From positions 1 through 48,137 of the forward strand of contig CANHHA010000022.1 in assembly GCA_947460825.1 (NCBI GenBank): a DNA stretch of 48,137 nt. The letters run 5' to 3'. The DNA is from Flavobacteriales bacterium (lineage in GTDB: Bacteria > Bacteroidota > Bacteroidia > Flavobacteriales_D > Crocinitomicaceae). Positions 1 through 8,485 of the stretch are shown here, in pieces. The position numbers and the translations under genes are program-made. Within the stretch, counting starts at the first letter, position 1. Each line of letters opens with the position of its first letter. A model generated the notes under the pieces. It made no database searches and was not told where the DNA came from. It was given only the letters and a program-made list of their open reading frames with translations.

Positions 1-449
1 ACGACGAGAAATCCAATTCCAAGAAACAATAATAGAATTCCAAAACCTGCCCAAAGTCCTTCTAACAGTTCTTCTTCTTCTATGTTACTTTCGAAAATAT
101 CGATTTGATAGTTATGTTTTTTAAATTGATAGAATCCTCTTAAAATGGTATATTCTACTTGTTCTTTTTCAATTGGATCATAAATTAGCGTGTCTTTAAT
201 GAGTGATTTTTTAGGAACAGTATTTACTAATTTGATTTTAGAATAACCATCTGAACTTAAAACGATGGATTGCGAAAAGTCATTAGATCGGATTATTTTT
301 TTTGCGTTGTAAAAATTGGTGTATAAAATTTCTTTTGAACCATTTTTAAGTTCGGCTTTGATTACAAAATAAGACAGCAGGGTTGCAAAACCGATTAAAG
401 GAATACTAATTATAAGATAATAAAGAGTTGTTTTTTGAAGTAATTTCAT
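1..449 (-). CDS. Sensor histidine kinase, N-terminal part (cut by window edge)
   Basis: The reading frame starts at 449 and runs off the left edge, giving 149 residues. Visible are a first membrane helix (about residues 9-30), a periplasmic-type region of roughly 100 residues, and a second membrane helix beginning near residue 132. This is the input half of a membrane sensor kinase; the HisKA and ATPase domains would lie outside the window, so the kinase call rests on topology and context. The start ATG overlaps the stop of the upstream response regulator in an ATGA arrangement, which implies translational coupling and makes the two a sensor/regulator pair. The signal sensed cannot be inferred. 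Confidence 0.75.
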   Translation of the reverse strand, partial: MKLLQKTTLYYLIISIPLIGFATLLSYFVIKAELKNGSKEILYTNFYNAKKIIRSNDFSQSIVLSSDGYSKIKLVNTVPKKSLIKDTLIYDPIEKEQVEYTILRGFYQFKKHNYQIDIFESNIEEEELLEGLWAGFGILLLFLGIGFLV

Positions 450-1126
450 GCGTCTAAATTGAATTTATAACCGATTCCATAGATGTTTTGAATGTAATCG
501 TTACAGTGCTTTTCTGCTAATTTCTTTTTTAAATTTCTAAGATGCACATAGATAAAATCATGGCTATCCATTTGGTCACTGTCATCACCCCATAAATGTT
601 CAGCAATAGTATTTTTAGAAACGACCCGATTTTTATTCATGATAAAAAATAATAATAGATCGAACTCTTTTCCTGTCAGTGAAACAGTTTCATTGTTAAT
701 TTTAACTATTCGTTCTTCTGGTGTAATAGTAATTTCATTTAGTTGAATCGACTTGTTTCCTTTAAAGTTGTTTCGTCGAATCACAGCTTTTATTCGCGAA
801 TTTAATTCGGCCAAACTGAAAGGCTTTGACAGGTAATCATCAGCTCCTAAATCAAGTCCATTGATTTTATCATCAATTGAATTTTTTGCAGAAATGATAA
901 TAATCCCATCATTTAGTTGATTTGCTTTTGCTTGACGAATCAAATCTAAACCATTTCCAAACGGTAGAGTAATATCCACTAAAACACAGTCATATCGGTA
1001 ATCAGCCAACTTTTGGGAGGCTGAAATGAAATCCATCGCTGTTTCAATAAGATAACCTTCAGTTTTCAAATACAACTCGATTGATTCTCTCAATGATTGT
1101 TCATCTTCTATTAGTAGAATTTTCAT
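446..1126 (-). CDS. OmpR/PhoB-family response regulator
   Basis: A 226-residue two-domain regulator. The receiver domain (1-115) has the acidic pair E7/D8, phospho-acceptor D51 in LVDITLP, switch S79 and conserved K101 in DDYLSKPF. The C-terminal half (about 130-226) is a winged-helix DNA-binding domain containing TGKEFDLLLFF and ending in IYGIGYKF. I start at MKILLIEDE (1126) because the receiver fold begins there; an upstream in-frame ATG at 1207 would add 27 residues unrelated to the family. It is encoded just before its presumed kinase with a 4-base overlap. It would be phosphorylated by that kinase and control transcription; target genes are unknown. Confidence 0.9.
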   Translation of the reverse strand: MKILLIEDEQSLRESIELYLKTEGYLIETAMDFISASQKLADYRYDCVLVDITLPFGNGLDLIRQAKANQLNDGIIIISAKNSIDDKINGLDLGADDYLSKPFSLAELNSRIKAVIRRNNFKGNKSIQLNEITITPEERIVKINNETVSLTGKEFDLLLFFIMNKNRVVSKNTIAEHLWGDDSDQMDSHDFIYVHLRNLKKKLAEKHCNDYIQNIYGIGYKFNLDA

Positions 1127-1204
1127 TGAATAAAGGTAAGGGATAAAATCTAAAGGAATACTGAATAGCTTATTGGATGGGTGATTGAGGGTTGAAAAAA
1201 ATAC

Positions 1205-1231
1205 CATTGCTGCGAAGCTTTTGTGACCCCG
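1205..1231. repeat. Direct repeat copy 1 (copy of tRNA-Arg 3' flank)
   Basis: This 27-bp stretch matches 1331-1357 with one mismatch. The matched segment covers the last 8 bases of the tRNA-Arg gene plus its 3' flank, so it is a displaced copy of the tRNA 3' end. Such copies can come from tandem tRNA duplication and decay, or from site-specific integration; nothing resembling an integrase gene lies in the window. Confidence 0.85.
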
Positions 1232-1250
1232 TAAGGATGTTCTCCTTACG
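1230..1250. other. Perfect inverted repeat (8-bp stem, 5-nt loop)
   Basis: The arms CGTAAGGA and TCCTTACG flank a TGTTC loop. The element lies between the tRNA-Arg gene and the response regulator, directly beside the displaced copy of the tRNA end. There is no T-tract on either side, so it is not a classical terminator. It may be a processing or attenuation structure for the tRNA transcript, or chance. Confidence 0.5.
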
Positions 1251-1259
1251 TCGAAGAGA

Positions 1260-1312
1260 ATAGTTCGAACCTTTTAACTTTCCTCTGCGGCGAACTGAGC
1301 TACGGATTTAGT
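1260..1312 (-). other. Possible decayed tRNA (tRNA-like shadow)
   Basis: Read on the minus strand, this stretch contains TCCGTAGCTCAGTTCG, resembling a tRNA 5' end and D-arm, and GGTTCGAAC, resembling a T-loop. There is no room for an anticodon arm between them and no matching acceptor stem can be drawn. It sits just upstream of the displaced copy of the tRNA-Arg 3' end, so a second tRNA gene that lost its middle is one explanation. A covariance-model scan would decide. Confidence 0.3.
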
Positions 1313-1330
1313 TAACAAAAAAAAGCCTCG

Positions 1331-1357
1331 CATTACTGCGAAGCTTTTGTGACCCCG
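1331..1357. repeat. Direct repeat copy 2 (overlaps tRNA-Arg 3' end)
   Basis: Partner of the 27-bp repeat at 1205-1231, with one mismatch. Bases 1350-1357 belong to the tRNA acceptor stem and discriminator base; the rest is 3' flank. Confidence 0.85.
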
Positions 1358-1423
1358 GAGGGATTCTAACCCCCAACCCTCAGAGCCGAAATCTGATGCG
1401 CTATACAGTTGCGCCACGGAGCC
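1350..1423 (-). tRNA. tRNA-Arg (anticodon UCG)
   Basis: A 74-nt cloverleaf can be drawn by eye on the minus strand. The acceptor pairs GGCTCCG with CGGGGTC (two G-T wobbles), the D-stem is GCGC/GCGC, the anticodon stem is TCAGA/TCTGA with loop TTTCGGC, and the T-stem is GGGGG/CCCTC with loop TTAGAAT. Loop positions 34-36 read TCG, which decodes CGA arginine codons. The 3' CCA is not encoded. Partial copies of its 5' and 3' ends lie on both sides. Confidence 0.9.
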
Positions 1424-1586
1424 AATAAATCATGACGCTGCTTGTCCGCCGAAACGAAGTAAAGTCGGACGCCACGGAGCTTTAACGAAGCAAAGATAAG
1501 ACATCTCTACCATCTAGCCAAAGAAGTCCTTTTATCTTGCACTTGATTTATTTATCTTTATGCCAATAATTGAATCCTACATAACC
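1424..1586. other. Non-coding stretch with a copy of the tRNA 5' end
   Basis: No open frame of note is present. GCCACGGAGC recurs at 1471-1480, matching the tRNA-Arg 5' end at 1412-1421. Just before it, GTCCG and CGGAC form a short inverted repeat around 1445-1470, and the short motif ACGAAG(T/C)AAAG occurs twice. The last 60 bases are AT-rich and presumably carry the promoter of the downstream secreted-protein gene, but I see no well-spaced consensus. Confidence 0.5.
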
Positions 1587-4418
1587 ATGAAACTAAAAAT
1601 ACTTGCCGTTACCTTCCTGTTTTGTAGCGCATTGTTCTCTCAAAACTGGCAGTTTTTTGTTGATTCTATCCCAACGCTTTCATCGCCTAGAGCCTGTGAT
1701 CTAACCAATGACGGGATCAAAGACATTGTATTTGGTGGGGGAACCGATGGCGTGTATAGCAATAATGGGATTATGGCCATAAATGGTGCCAATGGCGCCT
1801 TATTATGGAAACGAGCGACTCGGAATGAAGTATTTGGAAGTGCGGTGTTTCAGGATATAACAAATGATGGCATCAAAGACGTGTTCATGGTGGGCCGGCA
1901 AGCACAATTGTTAGCCATCAATGGAGCAACGGGAGCGCTACTGTGGGACTTCTTTCCATACAACAACATTAATCCAGCAGATAGCGGTTTATATAATTTT
2001 TACAACCCGCAATTCATTGCAGATGTGAGTGGAGATGGATTAATGGACCTATTAGTTGCGAATGGAGGAGATCATGCTGCGCCCGTTTGGGACACCACTC
2101 GCCCTCCCGGGCATCTGATGGTGGTGAATTCATTGAATGGACATGTAATTGCCAAAGCCGTTGTGCCTGACAGTGCAGAAACCTATTGTTCACCTTTGGT
2201 GGCAGATATTCAAGGGAATGGAGTGCAATGGGTACTTTACGGCACCGGCGGAGAGACCTTGGGGGGCAGCTTTTGGGCATGTCCTCTCAGTGATTTATTA
2301 AACAACACCTTAGCCCCTTCTATTCAGCTTGCGCACGATCCAAATTTAGGGTTCGTTGCACCTGCCTCTATTTACAAAACGAATAACAACCAATACAATA
2401 TTTTTATTCAATCCTATAGCGGCAAGCTCATAAAAATTAAAGGGAGTAACCTCAGTGCCCATTGGAGCTACCAATTACCAAACACAGAATCAAGCGCAGA
2501 ACCGGTAATTGGGAATTTCACAGGGAATAACAGTCCCGATGTGTTTCTGTCTTTGGCTAAAGGTCAAAGTTCAGGATATACAGACTATTATCAAGTGCTC
2601 CTCGATGGTGCCACTGGTAATGTAGTAATGAAGGACAGTATTGGGCACCTTCAGTTTGCCTCAGGAAATGCCATAGATTTAAACAATGACGGAAGAGATG
2701 AAGCCATACTTGCGGTTAATTATATGGAGAATGGGTATTGGAAACACCGCTTGCAATCGTTTGATTTTGTTAACAATACCCTTCAAGAACTTGTTCCTGT
2801 TCATGCCGGAACAAATGTAGGTTCAACCCCCTTGTTTACCGATCTTGACAATGACAACACCATCGATTTAGTTTACTTGGTAAAAAAAGACAGCTTAAAT
2901 GTCATGGGTTGGAAGGGCGTTTATGCGTTTAGAACTGAATTAAATAGCCTTTATCCAAATGCCGGTTTAGCATGGGGAGGCTACCTTGGCACCTTGAATA
3001 ATGGGGAATATCACAACACATCCATAGATTGCGGAGTTGGTAGTATTCTTTCCGGGGTAACGGTGACTCAACCTTGGTGCAATGGCACAGCGAGTGGGTC
3101 CATCATTCCAAGCGCAACCTTAGGAACAGGTCCTTATACCTACCTTTGGTCGAACGGGAGTTCAGCACCACAACTTAATAACCTTTCTGCGGGAACCTAT
3201 CTACTTCAAGTAACAGATGCTGTGGGATGTTACGAAACCTATACCGCATATCTTACCGATCCGTATGCTATATCTTTTGGAGGGATTTATCCTCCGACCT
3301 GTCCGGGTGGTACAAATGGGCAAGCCATTGTAAATAGTTCCGGATGTCCTTGTATGTTTAGCACCTGTGTGTTTTTATGGGAAAATGGCGTTGCAACTAA
3401 GCCTAACAATGCGTTAGCTGAGGGCTGGGCAACTATCACAATCACACATCCAAATGGATGCGTGGTAGTGGATTCTGTACTCGTTCCCAATGCTACGCCG
3501 TTAATAAGTCAGTCGGTCTTGAACGATGTTACGTGTAATGGAAATAATGACGGGATGATTCATGTGTATCCTGGCGGACTTGCACCTACAAGCTATTCAT
3601 GGAGCAATGGATCAACAAGCGATTCACTTGCCTCTTTGAGTCCCGGAACCTACGTGTTAACTGTATCCGATGCTAGGCCTTGCTATGACACCTTGTCCTA
3701 TACAATTAATGAACCTCAACTCTTAGGGCTTACTACTCAGGCTACACCACCTAGTTGTTGGAATAGTCAGGATGGACAACTTAATATACTTGCAACCGGA
3801 GGCGTTGGTGGATATACCTATACCTCGAATGGGGTTGTAAGCCCCGCAATTATACAGGGTTTGACTGCTGGGAGTTATTCATTGATAGCAACAGACACTA
3901 ACAACTGTTCAAGCACAACCCAAATCGTTCAGATTCAAGCGCCAAGTATGATGAATATCTCGATTACTATTAATCCTGAATCAGCGCCCAATGCTCTAGA
4001 TGGGATGGCTACCGCACATGTGACGGGTGGAACTCCGCCTTACACGTATACCTGGAATGACCCCAATCAACAGTACGATAGTTTAGCGGTCTACTTAACC
4101 CAAGGGTGGTATTCCGTTTTGATTATGGATGCCAATGACTGCGAAATAACAGATAGTATTTACATGGGGGTATTGAGCCTTGAAAATGACGCCTTATCTC
4201 CGCTTTCTGCGTACCCAATTCCTGCGAATTCTTGGATCAAACTCAGTCAACCCGTAGAATATTGGTCTTTGTTTGATGCCTCAGGGCGCTTGTTACACGA
4301 AGGGAATTCAAGCGAGCTTAACCTGAACGGATTGCCAGATGCCTTTTACCTCCTGCGATGCCGCCATAACGGTGAATTAGTAACCTTACGTGTGCTTAAA
4401 ACAAGTACTGTTGAATGA
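1587..4418 (+). CDS. T9SS-exported surface protein with FG-GAP-like and SprB repeats
   Basis: A 943-residue secreted protein. The start is set at MKLKILAVTFLFCSALFSQ, a classical signal peptide; the ATG at 1560 would prepend nine non-signal residues. Residues about 30-470 hold FG-GAP/VCBS-like units with Asp-rich loops such as TNDGIKD, SGDGLMD and NNDGRDE, probably calcium-binding beta-propeller blades. About 490-855 holds roughly five SprB-type repeats, with the pattern TCNG.NDG followed by YSWSNG and LSPGTYVLTVSD. The end (about 875-943) is a type A T9SS sorting domain with YPIPAN and a LRVLK tail. It should cross the outer membrane by T9SS and remain on the surface or be released, perhaps as an adhesin. 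The next gene overlaps it by 4 bases. Confidence 0.85.
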   Translation: MKLKILAVTFLFCSALFSQNWQFFVDSIPTLSSPRACDLTNDGIKDIVFGGGTDGVYSNNGIMAINGANGALLWKRATRNEVFGSAVFQDITNDGIKDVFMVGRQAQLLAINGATGALLWDFFPYNNINPADSGLYNFYNPQFIADVSGDGLMDLLVANGGDHAAPVWDTTRPPGHLMVVNSLNGHVIAKAVVPDSAETYCSPLVADIQGNGVQWVLYGTGGETLGGSFWACPLSDLLNNTLAPSIQLAHDPNLGFVAPASIYKTNNNQYNIFIQSYSGKLIKIKGSNLSAHWSYQLPNTESSAEPVIGNFTGNNSPDVFLSLAKGQSSGYTDYYQVLLDGATGNVVMKDSIGHLQFASGNAIDLNNDGRDEAILAVNYMENGYWKHRLQSFDFVNNTLQELVPVHAGTNVGSTPLFTDLDNDNTIDLVYLVKKDSLNVMGWKGVYAFRTELNSLYPNAGLAWGGYLGTLNNGEYHNTSIDCGVGSILSGVTVTQPWCNGTASGSIIPSATLGTGPYTYLWSNGSSAPQLNNLSAGTYLLQVTDAVGCYETYTAYLTDPYAISFGGIYPPTCPGGTNGQAIVNSSGCPCMFSTCVFLWENGVATKPNNALAEGWATITITHPNGCVVVDSVLVPNATPLISQSVLNDVTCNGNNDGMIHVYPGGLAPTSYSWSNGSTSDSLASLSPGTYVLTVSDARPCYDTLSYTINEPQLLGLTTQATPPSCWNSQDGQLNILATGGVGGYTYTSNGVVSPAIIQGLTAGSYSLIATDTNNCSSTTQIVQIQAPSMMNISITINPESAPNALDGMATAHVTGGTPPYTYTWNDPNQQYDSLAVYLTQGWYSVLIMDANDCEITDSIYMGVLSLENDALSPLSAYPIPANSWIKLSQPVEYWSLFDASGRLLHEGNSSELNLNGLPDAFYLLRCRHNGELVTLRVLKTSTVE

Positions 4419-6097
4419 TGCGACCCTTACTTTTTTTCGTAGGGATTTTAAGTTTAACCGCGTGTAACGTCAACAGTAAGCGCATTATACGTGCAGGTAA
4501 CGCGATTTATGGCGATACCGTTACACTTTCTATACCCGACCCCATAAGTACGCTTCATCCACTCTATAATTCAGATTTGTATGCGCATCGAATACTATGT
4601 AATATTTTCGAGCCATTATTCGATATCGACGAAAAAACGAATCAGGTCATTCCTCGTGTAGCTGAAAAATACCTTTGGAAAAACGACCAAACCACCTTGC
4701 GCGTATACTTAAGAAAAGGGATCTATTTTCACGAGGATGATTGCTTTAATGGGCAAGACAATGAACTCACCTCAGCAGACGTGAAATTCACCCTCGAAAT
4801 GGCCTGTTCTCAGCATGAAATTAACCAGTCGAACGATGCACTTCTTGAAAAAATAAAAGGTGCAGATCGATACTTTAAAAAAAATGATGTCCATACAATG
4901 CAAGGCATTCGAATTATAAATTCTCATTGTCTTGAAATCGCACTGAACGGGAAATACGCCCATTTTCCGCAATTACTAACCAGTTCAAAATATGGCATTT
5001 GTTCAAAAAAAGCATACGAATACTATAAAAAGAACATCCTTAAACATCCCATTGGAACGGGCCCCTTTCGGTTAAATAAATTAACTGCTCGGGACGTATT
5101 ACTATCGTATAATCCCGAATATTGGAAGAAAGATTCTTTTGGTAATACCTTTCCTTACCTCAATGCCTTGTGGTTTCGGGTGGTCGCCAGTGAGATGGAA
5201 GATTTTTCCGCCTTCAAAAACCAACAGGTGGACATGCTAAGTGAGGTGTCTCCGCAACATATCGATGATATATTATTTGATCTTTCTGTTGTACAGCAAA
5301 TAAAGCCCTTTGCCCACCGAGTGATGGTGATTCCAGGAAGCCGAGTATCAATGATCGTATTAAACCAACGATTGGATTGTTTTAAAGATCCGCGGGTAAG
5401 AGAAGCTATTGATTTAATTATTGATCGTGAACTCATCGCAACCGACCTGTTGAACGGAGACGGAATCCCGGCAAAACAAGGATTCGCTCCACCTTCCAAG
5501 TATTACAACAACAATGAACTTCCTAAAAAAACAGTAGACGTTCAACTGGCAAAAAAACTTTTTAACGCTGCTGGATTTAGTACACAACATCCTTTTCCAA
5601 CCCTTCATTTGTATGTTTCAGGAAATAATTCTGAACAAGCCCTTGTCTATTGCAAATACATTGCGCGGCAACTTAAAGAAATACTTGGAGTACAAACAGA
5701 AATTCATTCGGTTGATTTTTCTGGGCGTTATAATGCCGTAACAACCAATAAAGCCTCTATGTGGAAACTTGGCTGGTCTCCTGACTACCCCGATCCAGAA
5801 GCCTATTTCAGTTTGTTTTTTAGTAATAATCCAACCAACAAATCGCAAAATCCACTATTTCCCAAGGTAGACAATACGATTTATGACTTTAACTATCGAA
5901 TGGGTATACAAGAATCAGATAATATTTTGAGAAACAATTATTTCACCACCTGTGATATGATCTTACAAGAAGAACATTGGGTGCTTCCAATTCTTTATGA
6001 AGATTTTGTTTTCGTATTTAATCTTAAGCTGCGGGGGATTAAGGTTAGTCAAATCGGATTATTCGATTTCACGGAAACCTATATTAAGCCCCTTTAA
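4415..6097 (+). CDS. Peptide/nickel-type ABC solute-binding lipoprotein (SBP_bac_5)
   Basis: A 560-residue protein of the DppA/OppA substrate-binding family. The signal peptide ends in lipobox LTAC with C17 as the lipidated residue. Family hallmarks follow: ISTLHPLYNSDLYAHRI near the start, a strand and helix region with the LTSADVKFTLE motif, then PIGTGPFRLNK and a C-terminal lobe with GWSPDYPDPEAYF. It would bind peptides or similar solutes in the periplasm. No permease or ATPase genes lie nearby, so its transporter is elsewhere or it acts alone. The gene is coupled to the upstream T9SS protein (ATGATG; either ATG could serve as start). Its 3' end overlaps the convergent dioxygenase gene by 14 bases. 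Confidence 0.85.
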   Translation: MMRPLLFFVGILSLTACNVNSKRIIRAGNAIYGDTVTLSIPDPISTLHPLYNSDLYAHRILCNIFEPLFDIDEKTNQVIPRVAEKYLWKNDQTTLRVYLRKGIYFHEDDCFNGQDNELTSADVKFTLEMACSQHEINQSNDALLEKIKGADRYFKKNDVHTMQGIRIINSHCLEIALNGKYAHFPQLLTSSKYGICSKKAYEYYKKNILKHPIGTGPFRLNKLTARDVLLSYNPEYWKKDSFGNTFPYLNALWFRVVASEMEDFSAFKNQQVDMLSEVSPQHIDDILFDLSVVQQIKPFAHRVMVIPGSRVSMIVLNQRLDCFKDPRVREAIDLIIDRELIATDLLNGDGIPAKQGFAPPSKYYNNNELPKKTVDVQLAKKLFNAAGFSTQHPFPTLHLYVSGNNSEQALVYCKYIARQLKEILGVQTEIHSVDFSGRYNAVTTNKASMWKLGWSPDYPDPEAYFSLFFSNNPTNKSQNPLFPKVDNTIYDFNYRMGIQESDNILRNNYFTTCDMILQEEHWVLPILYEDFVFVFNLKLRGIKVSQIGLFDFTETYIKPL

Positions 6098-7052
6098 GAA
6101 TTTCGCTAATTTGGTTTTCTACCCAGCCCTTGCCCCACTGTTCGATTTCTTCATCACTCCATAAATTTGGATAAAAAATACGTTTTTGAAATTTCGGAGG
6201 TAAATACTTTTGCCAATTCGTTCCACCTGTTGCTGTAACATCTGCATCTTTTCGAGCCAAATACCGAACGGCAGATTTATAATGCGCCAGTGGCCAATAC
6301 ACATTAACATTCAAGTCATTGGTTCGAAGCACTTGCGTTACCTCATCATCTGCCTTGTCGCTGTCTGACAGCTTCAAATAGACTTGCCATAGGTTGCGAG
6401 TCTTACAATGCATTCCTAGAGTTATAAAAGACTGTTCATACTTCTCCTCAAATTGGGTTAAGGTTAAGGTTTTATTGCCGGTTTCTATTTCTGTGGCCCC
6501 ATGCCTCCAATAAATTTGCGGATACATATCCTCGATTGAAGAATCAACGTTAAACATTGACCGCTCATCACGCGCAACTAGGTTGATGAAGTCTGTACTA
6601 TACATTTCGATTTGTCGATATTGCGCCGACTGAAAACCGCTGGCAGGCAATAGAGACATCCTAAACTTTAAGAACTCCTCGCGATCCATCCCATCAACCA
6701 TGATGGAAAAACTCTTAATTAATGCTTCAAAGTATCGATTTATACGAGTAACGCGATCGATAAAAATTGTCTTTGTCGGTTGCTTCAATTCGCCAAGTGC
6801 CTTAAATTCTTGAAGCGCCAATTTAAAATATAGTTCCGTGATCTGATGATAAACAATAAAGACCACCTCATCCGGGAATTTAGTCTTAGGTTTTTGAAGG
6901 CTTAAGAGCGTATCTAATTCGATGTAATCCCAATATGTGGTTACATCTGCATACAATAAGCCATCTAAATAAGAAAGCAAATCCTGACCAATGGCTTTAT
7001 ATTTTGCATTAAGTAATTCTAGCCGGTCATGAAGTTCTTGTGATATTTCCAT
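6084..7052 (-). CDS. kynA: Tryptophan 2,3-dioxygenase
   Basis: A 322-residue cytosolic haem enzyme that opens the indole ring of L-tryptophan with O2 to give N-formylkynurenine, the first step of the kynurenine route. The family motif FIVYHQITELYFKL carries the distal-site histidine (H69). H257 in LAHYKSAVRYL aligns with the proximal haem-ligand region, and ATGGTNWQKYLPP replaces the GTGGSSGY motif of better-known members, a divergent form I believe is common in this phylum. It lies 20 bases after murI on the same strand, so it may be co-transcribed with murI. No kynurenine formamidase, kynureninase or kynurenine monooxygenase is visible nearby. Confidence 0.9.
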   Translation of the reverse strand: MEISQELHDRLELLNAKYKAIGQDLLSYLDGLLYADVTTYWDYIELDTLLSLQKPKTKFPDEVVFIVYHQITELYFKLALQEFKALGELKQPTKTIFIDRVTRINRYFEALIKSFSIMVDGMDREEFLKFRMSLLPASGFQSAQYRQIEMYSTDFINLVARDERSMFNVDSSIEDMYPQIYWRHGATEIETGNKTLTLTQFEEKYEQSFITLGMHCKTRNLWQVYLKLSDSDKADDEVTQVLRTNDLNVNVYWPLAHYKSAVRYLARKDADVTATGGTNWQKYLPPKFQKRIFYPNLWSDEEIEQWGKGWVENQISEILKGA

Positions 7053-7072
7053 TTTTCGGGGTTGTTCGGGTA

Positions 7073-7900
7073 CTAATTTAATTGAATATGTGCTGCACGC
7101 AAGGATTTTCCGAAGATTTCGCTAGCGTGTTCGTTAAAATAATCGCTGCTTTCTGTCGTATAGCAATCAATGGTAGCGCCACGAGTTAGCCGTTTTTCTA
7201 TTTCTGGATGTCTAAATAAATAGGTCTTGAGTTTTTCAGCCACCAGGGGGCCTTGTGCGAGGACCTTCACACCGGGAGGAACCAAGGAATCTATTAGAGA
7301 CTTCAATATAGGATAATGGGTACACGCTAAGACAATAACATCAATTTCATGGTTTTGATCAAAGAGCCGTTTGATATCAGATGCAATTATTAATTTACCT
7401 GCTGCTGAATCATATGCTTGCTCCTCAATCAATGGAACCCAAAGCGGACAGGCTTGCTGAATCACCGTTGTCTTTGGACTAAGCTTAGCCAATTCAATAC
7501 CGTATGAATTTGAGTTGACCGTACCTTCTGTTCCTAAAATACCAACCACACCCGTGTGCGATAGCGAACCAATTTCCTCGGTGCTTGGACGGATTACGCC
7601 AAGAACACGCTTTGATGGGGCAATCTTAGGGAGGTCCATTTGTTGTATGGTTCGCAATGCTTTAGCAGAGGCTGTATTACATGCCAAAATCACCAATTCA
7701 CATCCTTGGTCAAACAAGTACTTGACACCCTCTAGGGTATACTCATAAATTAAGTCAAAGGATTTATTTCCATAAGGTGCCCGAGCGTTATCACCCAAAT
7801 ACATATAATCATACATTGGAAATGTGTCCACAAATTCCCGCAAAATGGTTAGCCCACCAAAACCAGAATCGAACACACCAATTTTACCGTATTTTTCCAC
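7073..7900 (-). CDS. murI: Glutamate racemase
   Basis: Converts L-glutamate to D-glutamate for peptidoglycan stem peptides. About 275 residues. The N-terminus has GVFDSGFGGLTIL; the two catalytic cysteines sit in ACNTASA (C74) and ACTHYP, as in the Asp/Glu racemase family. I choose the GTG at 7900 because the only upstream ATG (7927) lies inside a hairpin terminator, and translation from there would add a nine-residue non-conserved head. It follows uppS-bamA-ompH-ompH, a gene order usual in Bacteroidota, but the terminator suggests it has a separate promoter. Tryptophan dioxygenase follows. Confidence 0.9.
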   Translation of the reverse strand: MEKYGKIGVFDSGFGGLTILREFVDTFPMYDYMYLGDNARAPYGNKSFDLIYEYTLEGVKYLFDQGCELVILACNTASAKALRTIQQMDLPKIAPSKRVLGVIRPSTEEIGSLSHTGVVGILGTEGTVNSNSYGIELAKLSPKTTVIQQACPLWVPLIEEQAYDSAAGKLIIASDIKRLFDQNHEIDVIVLACTHYPILKSLIDSLVPPGVKVLAQGPLVAEKLKTYLFRHPEIEKRLTRGATIDCYTTESSDYFNEHASEIFGKSLRAAHIQLN

Positions 7901-7904
7901 AAAA

Positions 7905-7912
7905 TAAAGGTA
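7905..7912 (-). promoter_or_regulatory. Candidate -7 box for murI
   Basis: TACCTTTA on the minus strand, one mismatch from the Bacteroidota TAnnTTTG box, lies a few bases upstream of the proposed GTG start. It overlaps the terminator region and leaves almost no leader, so support is weak. Confidence 0.3.
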
Positions 7913-7913
7913 C

Positions 7914-7935
7914 AAAAAAAGGGGCATAAGCCCCT
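7914..7935 (-). terminator. Rho-independent terminator after the ompH pair
   Basis: On the minus strand the perfect stem AGGGGC/GCCCCT with a 4-nt loop is followed by six T. It lies about 20 bases past the stop of the second ompH-like gene and ends the uppS-bamA-ompH-ompH transcript before murI. It shares stem sequence with the terminator after hflX. Confidence 0.85.
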
Positions 7936-7954
7936 CCCTGATTATTAATGAATC

Positions 7955-8470
7955 TTACTTCTTCGTTGCTTCTGCATCTAACCTTGCTAATTCAGCCTTC
8001 ACCTCAACCGTGATATCTATTCCGGTTTTTGAATATAGTAATTTAGAAACATCAAGTACATAGTTTACTTTCTTTCGATCTGCCACAATTTCAACGGCTT
8101 TTTGTAAGCGGTCAAGAATGGGTTGGTTATACTCATTTGCTAGGGTTTGGAGTTGCTGTTGTAATAACGATTGTGTTTGTTGGTATCGCTGCTCCAACCC
8201 CATGATTTTCTCTTGTTCGATCTTCAACATGGTTGGCGTTAAATCACCTTTAATCCCATCTAAGCGAACATAGGCGTCATTAATTTGCTTTTCTAAAACC
8301 GAAAGTTCTGCAACTCCATCGTCCTGAAATTTCTTCAAATCAGACTCCGCTTTTAAATAGGACGGCAAGGAGTCTAGGAGATTTTGTGAATTTACATGCG
8401 CGATTTTCATTTGAGCGTTTAAAGAAACGGTCATTAAGATGGTAGCAATAGCTAATACAAATTGTTTCAT
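7955..8470 (-). CDS. OmpH/Skp-family periplasmic chaperone (second copy)
   Basis: A 171-residue exported protein: signal peptide of about 20 residues ending in LNA, then IAHVNSQNLLDSLPSY, the typical OmpH start, followed by a long charged and Gln-rich coiled coil (about 50-125) and a C-terminal VADRKKVNYVLDVSKLLYS beta element. Skp/OmpH chaperones form trimers that hold unfolded outer-membrane proteins in the periplasm for the Bam complex. It is the second of two adjacent, diverged copies, 15 bases after the first and downstream of bamA, and it is the last gene before a strong terminator. Confidence 0.88.
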   Translation of the reverse strand: MKQFVLAIATILMTVSLNAQMKIAHVNSQNLLDSLPSYLKAESDLKKFQDDGVAELSVLEKQINDAYVRLDGIKGDLTPTMLKIEQEKIMGLEQRYQQTQSLLQQQLQTLANEYNQPILDRLQKAVEIVADRKKVNYVLDVSKLLYSKTGIDITVEVKAELARLDAEATKK

Positions 8471-8485
8471 AGTTACGTGTTTAAT

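Noticed and set aside
1205..1357. Confirmed integration site (attL/attR)
   Set aside because: Only about 100 bases separate the repeats and there is no integrase, so it is reported only as a possible scar.
1560..1586. Upstream ATG of the SprB-repeat protein as start
   Set aside because: It adds nine residues before a clear signal peptide; the ATG at 1587 gives a normal export signal.
2014..2280. Minus-strand open frame inside the secreted protein gene
   Set aside because: It is a shadow of a long conserved plus-strand gene, with biased composition and no family signal.
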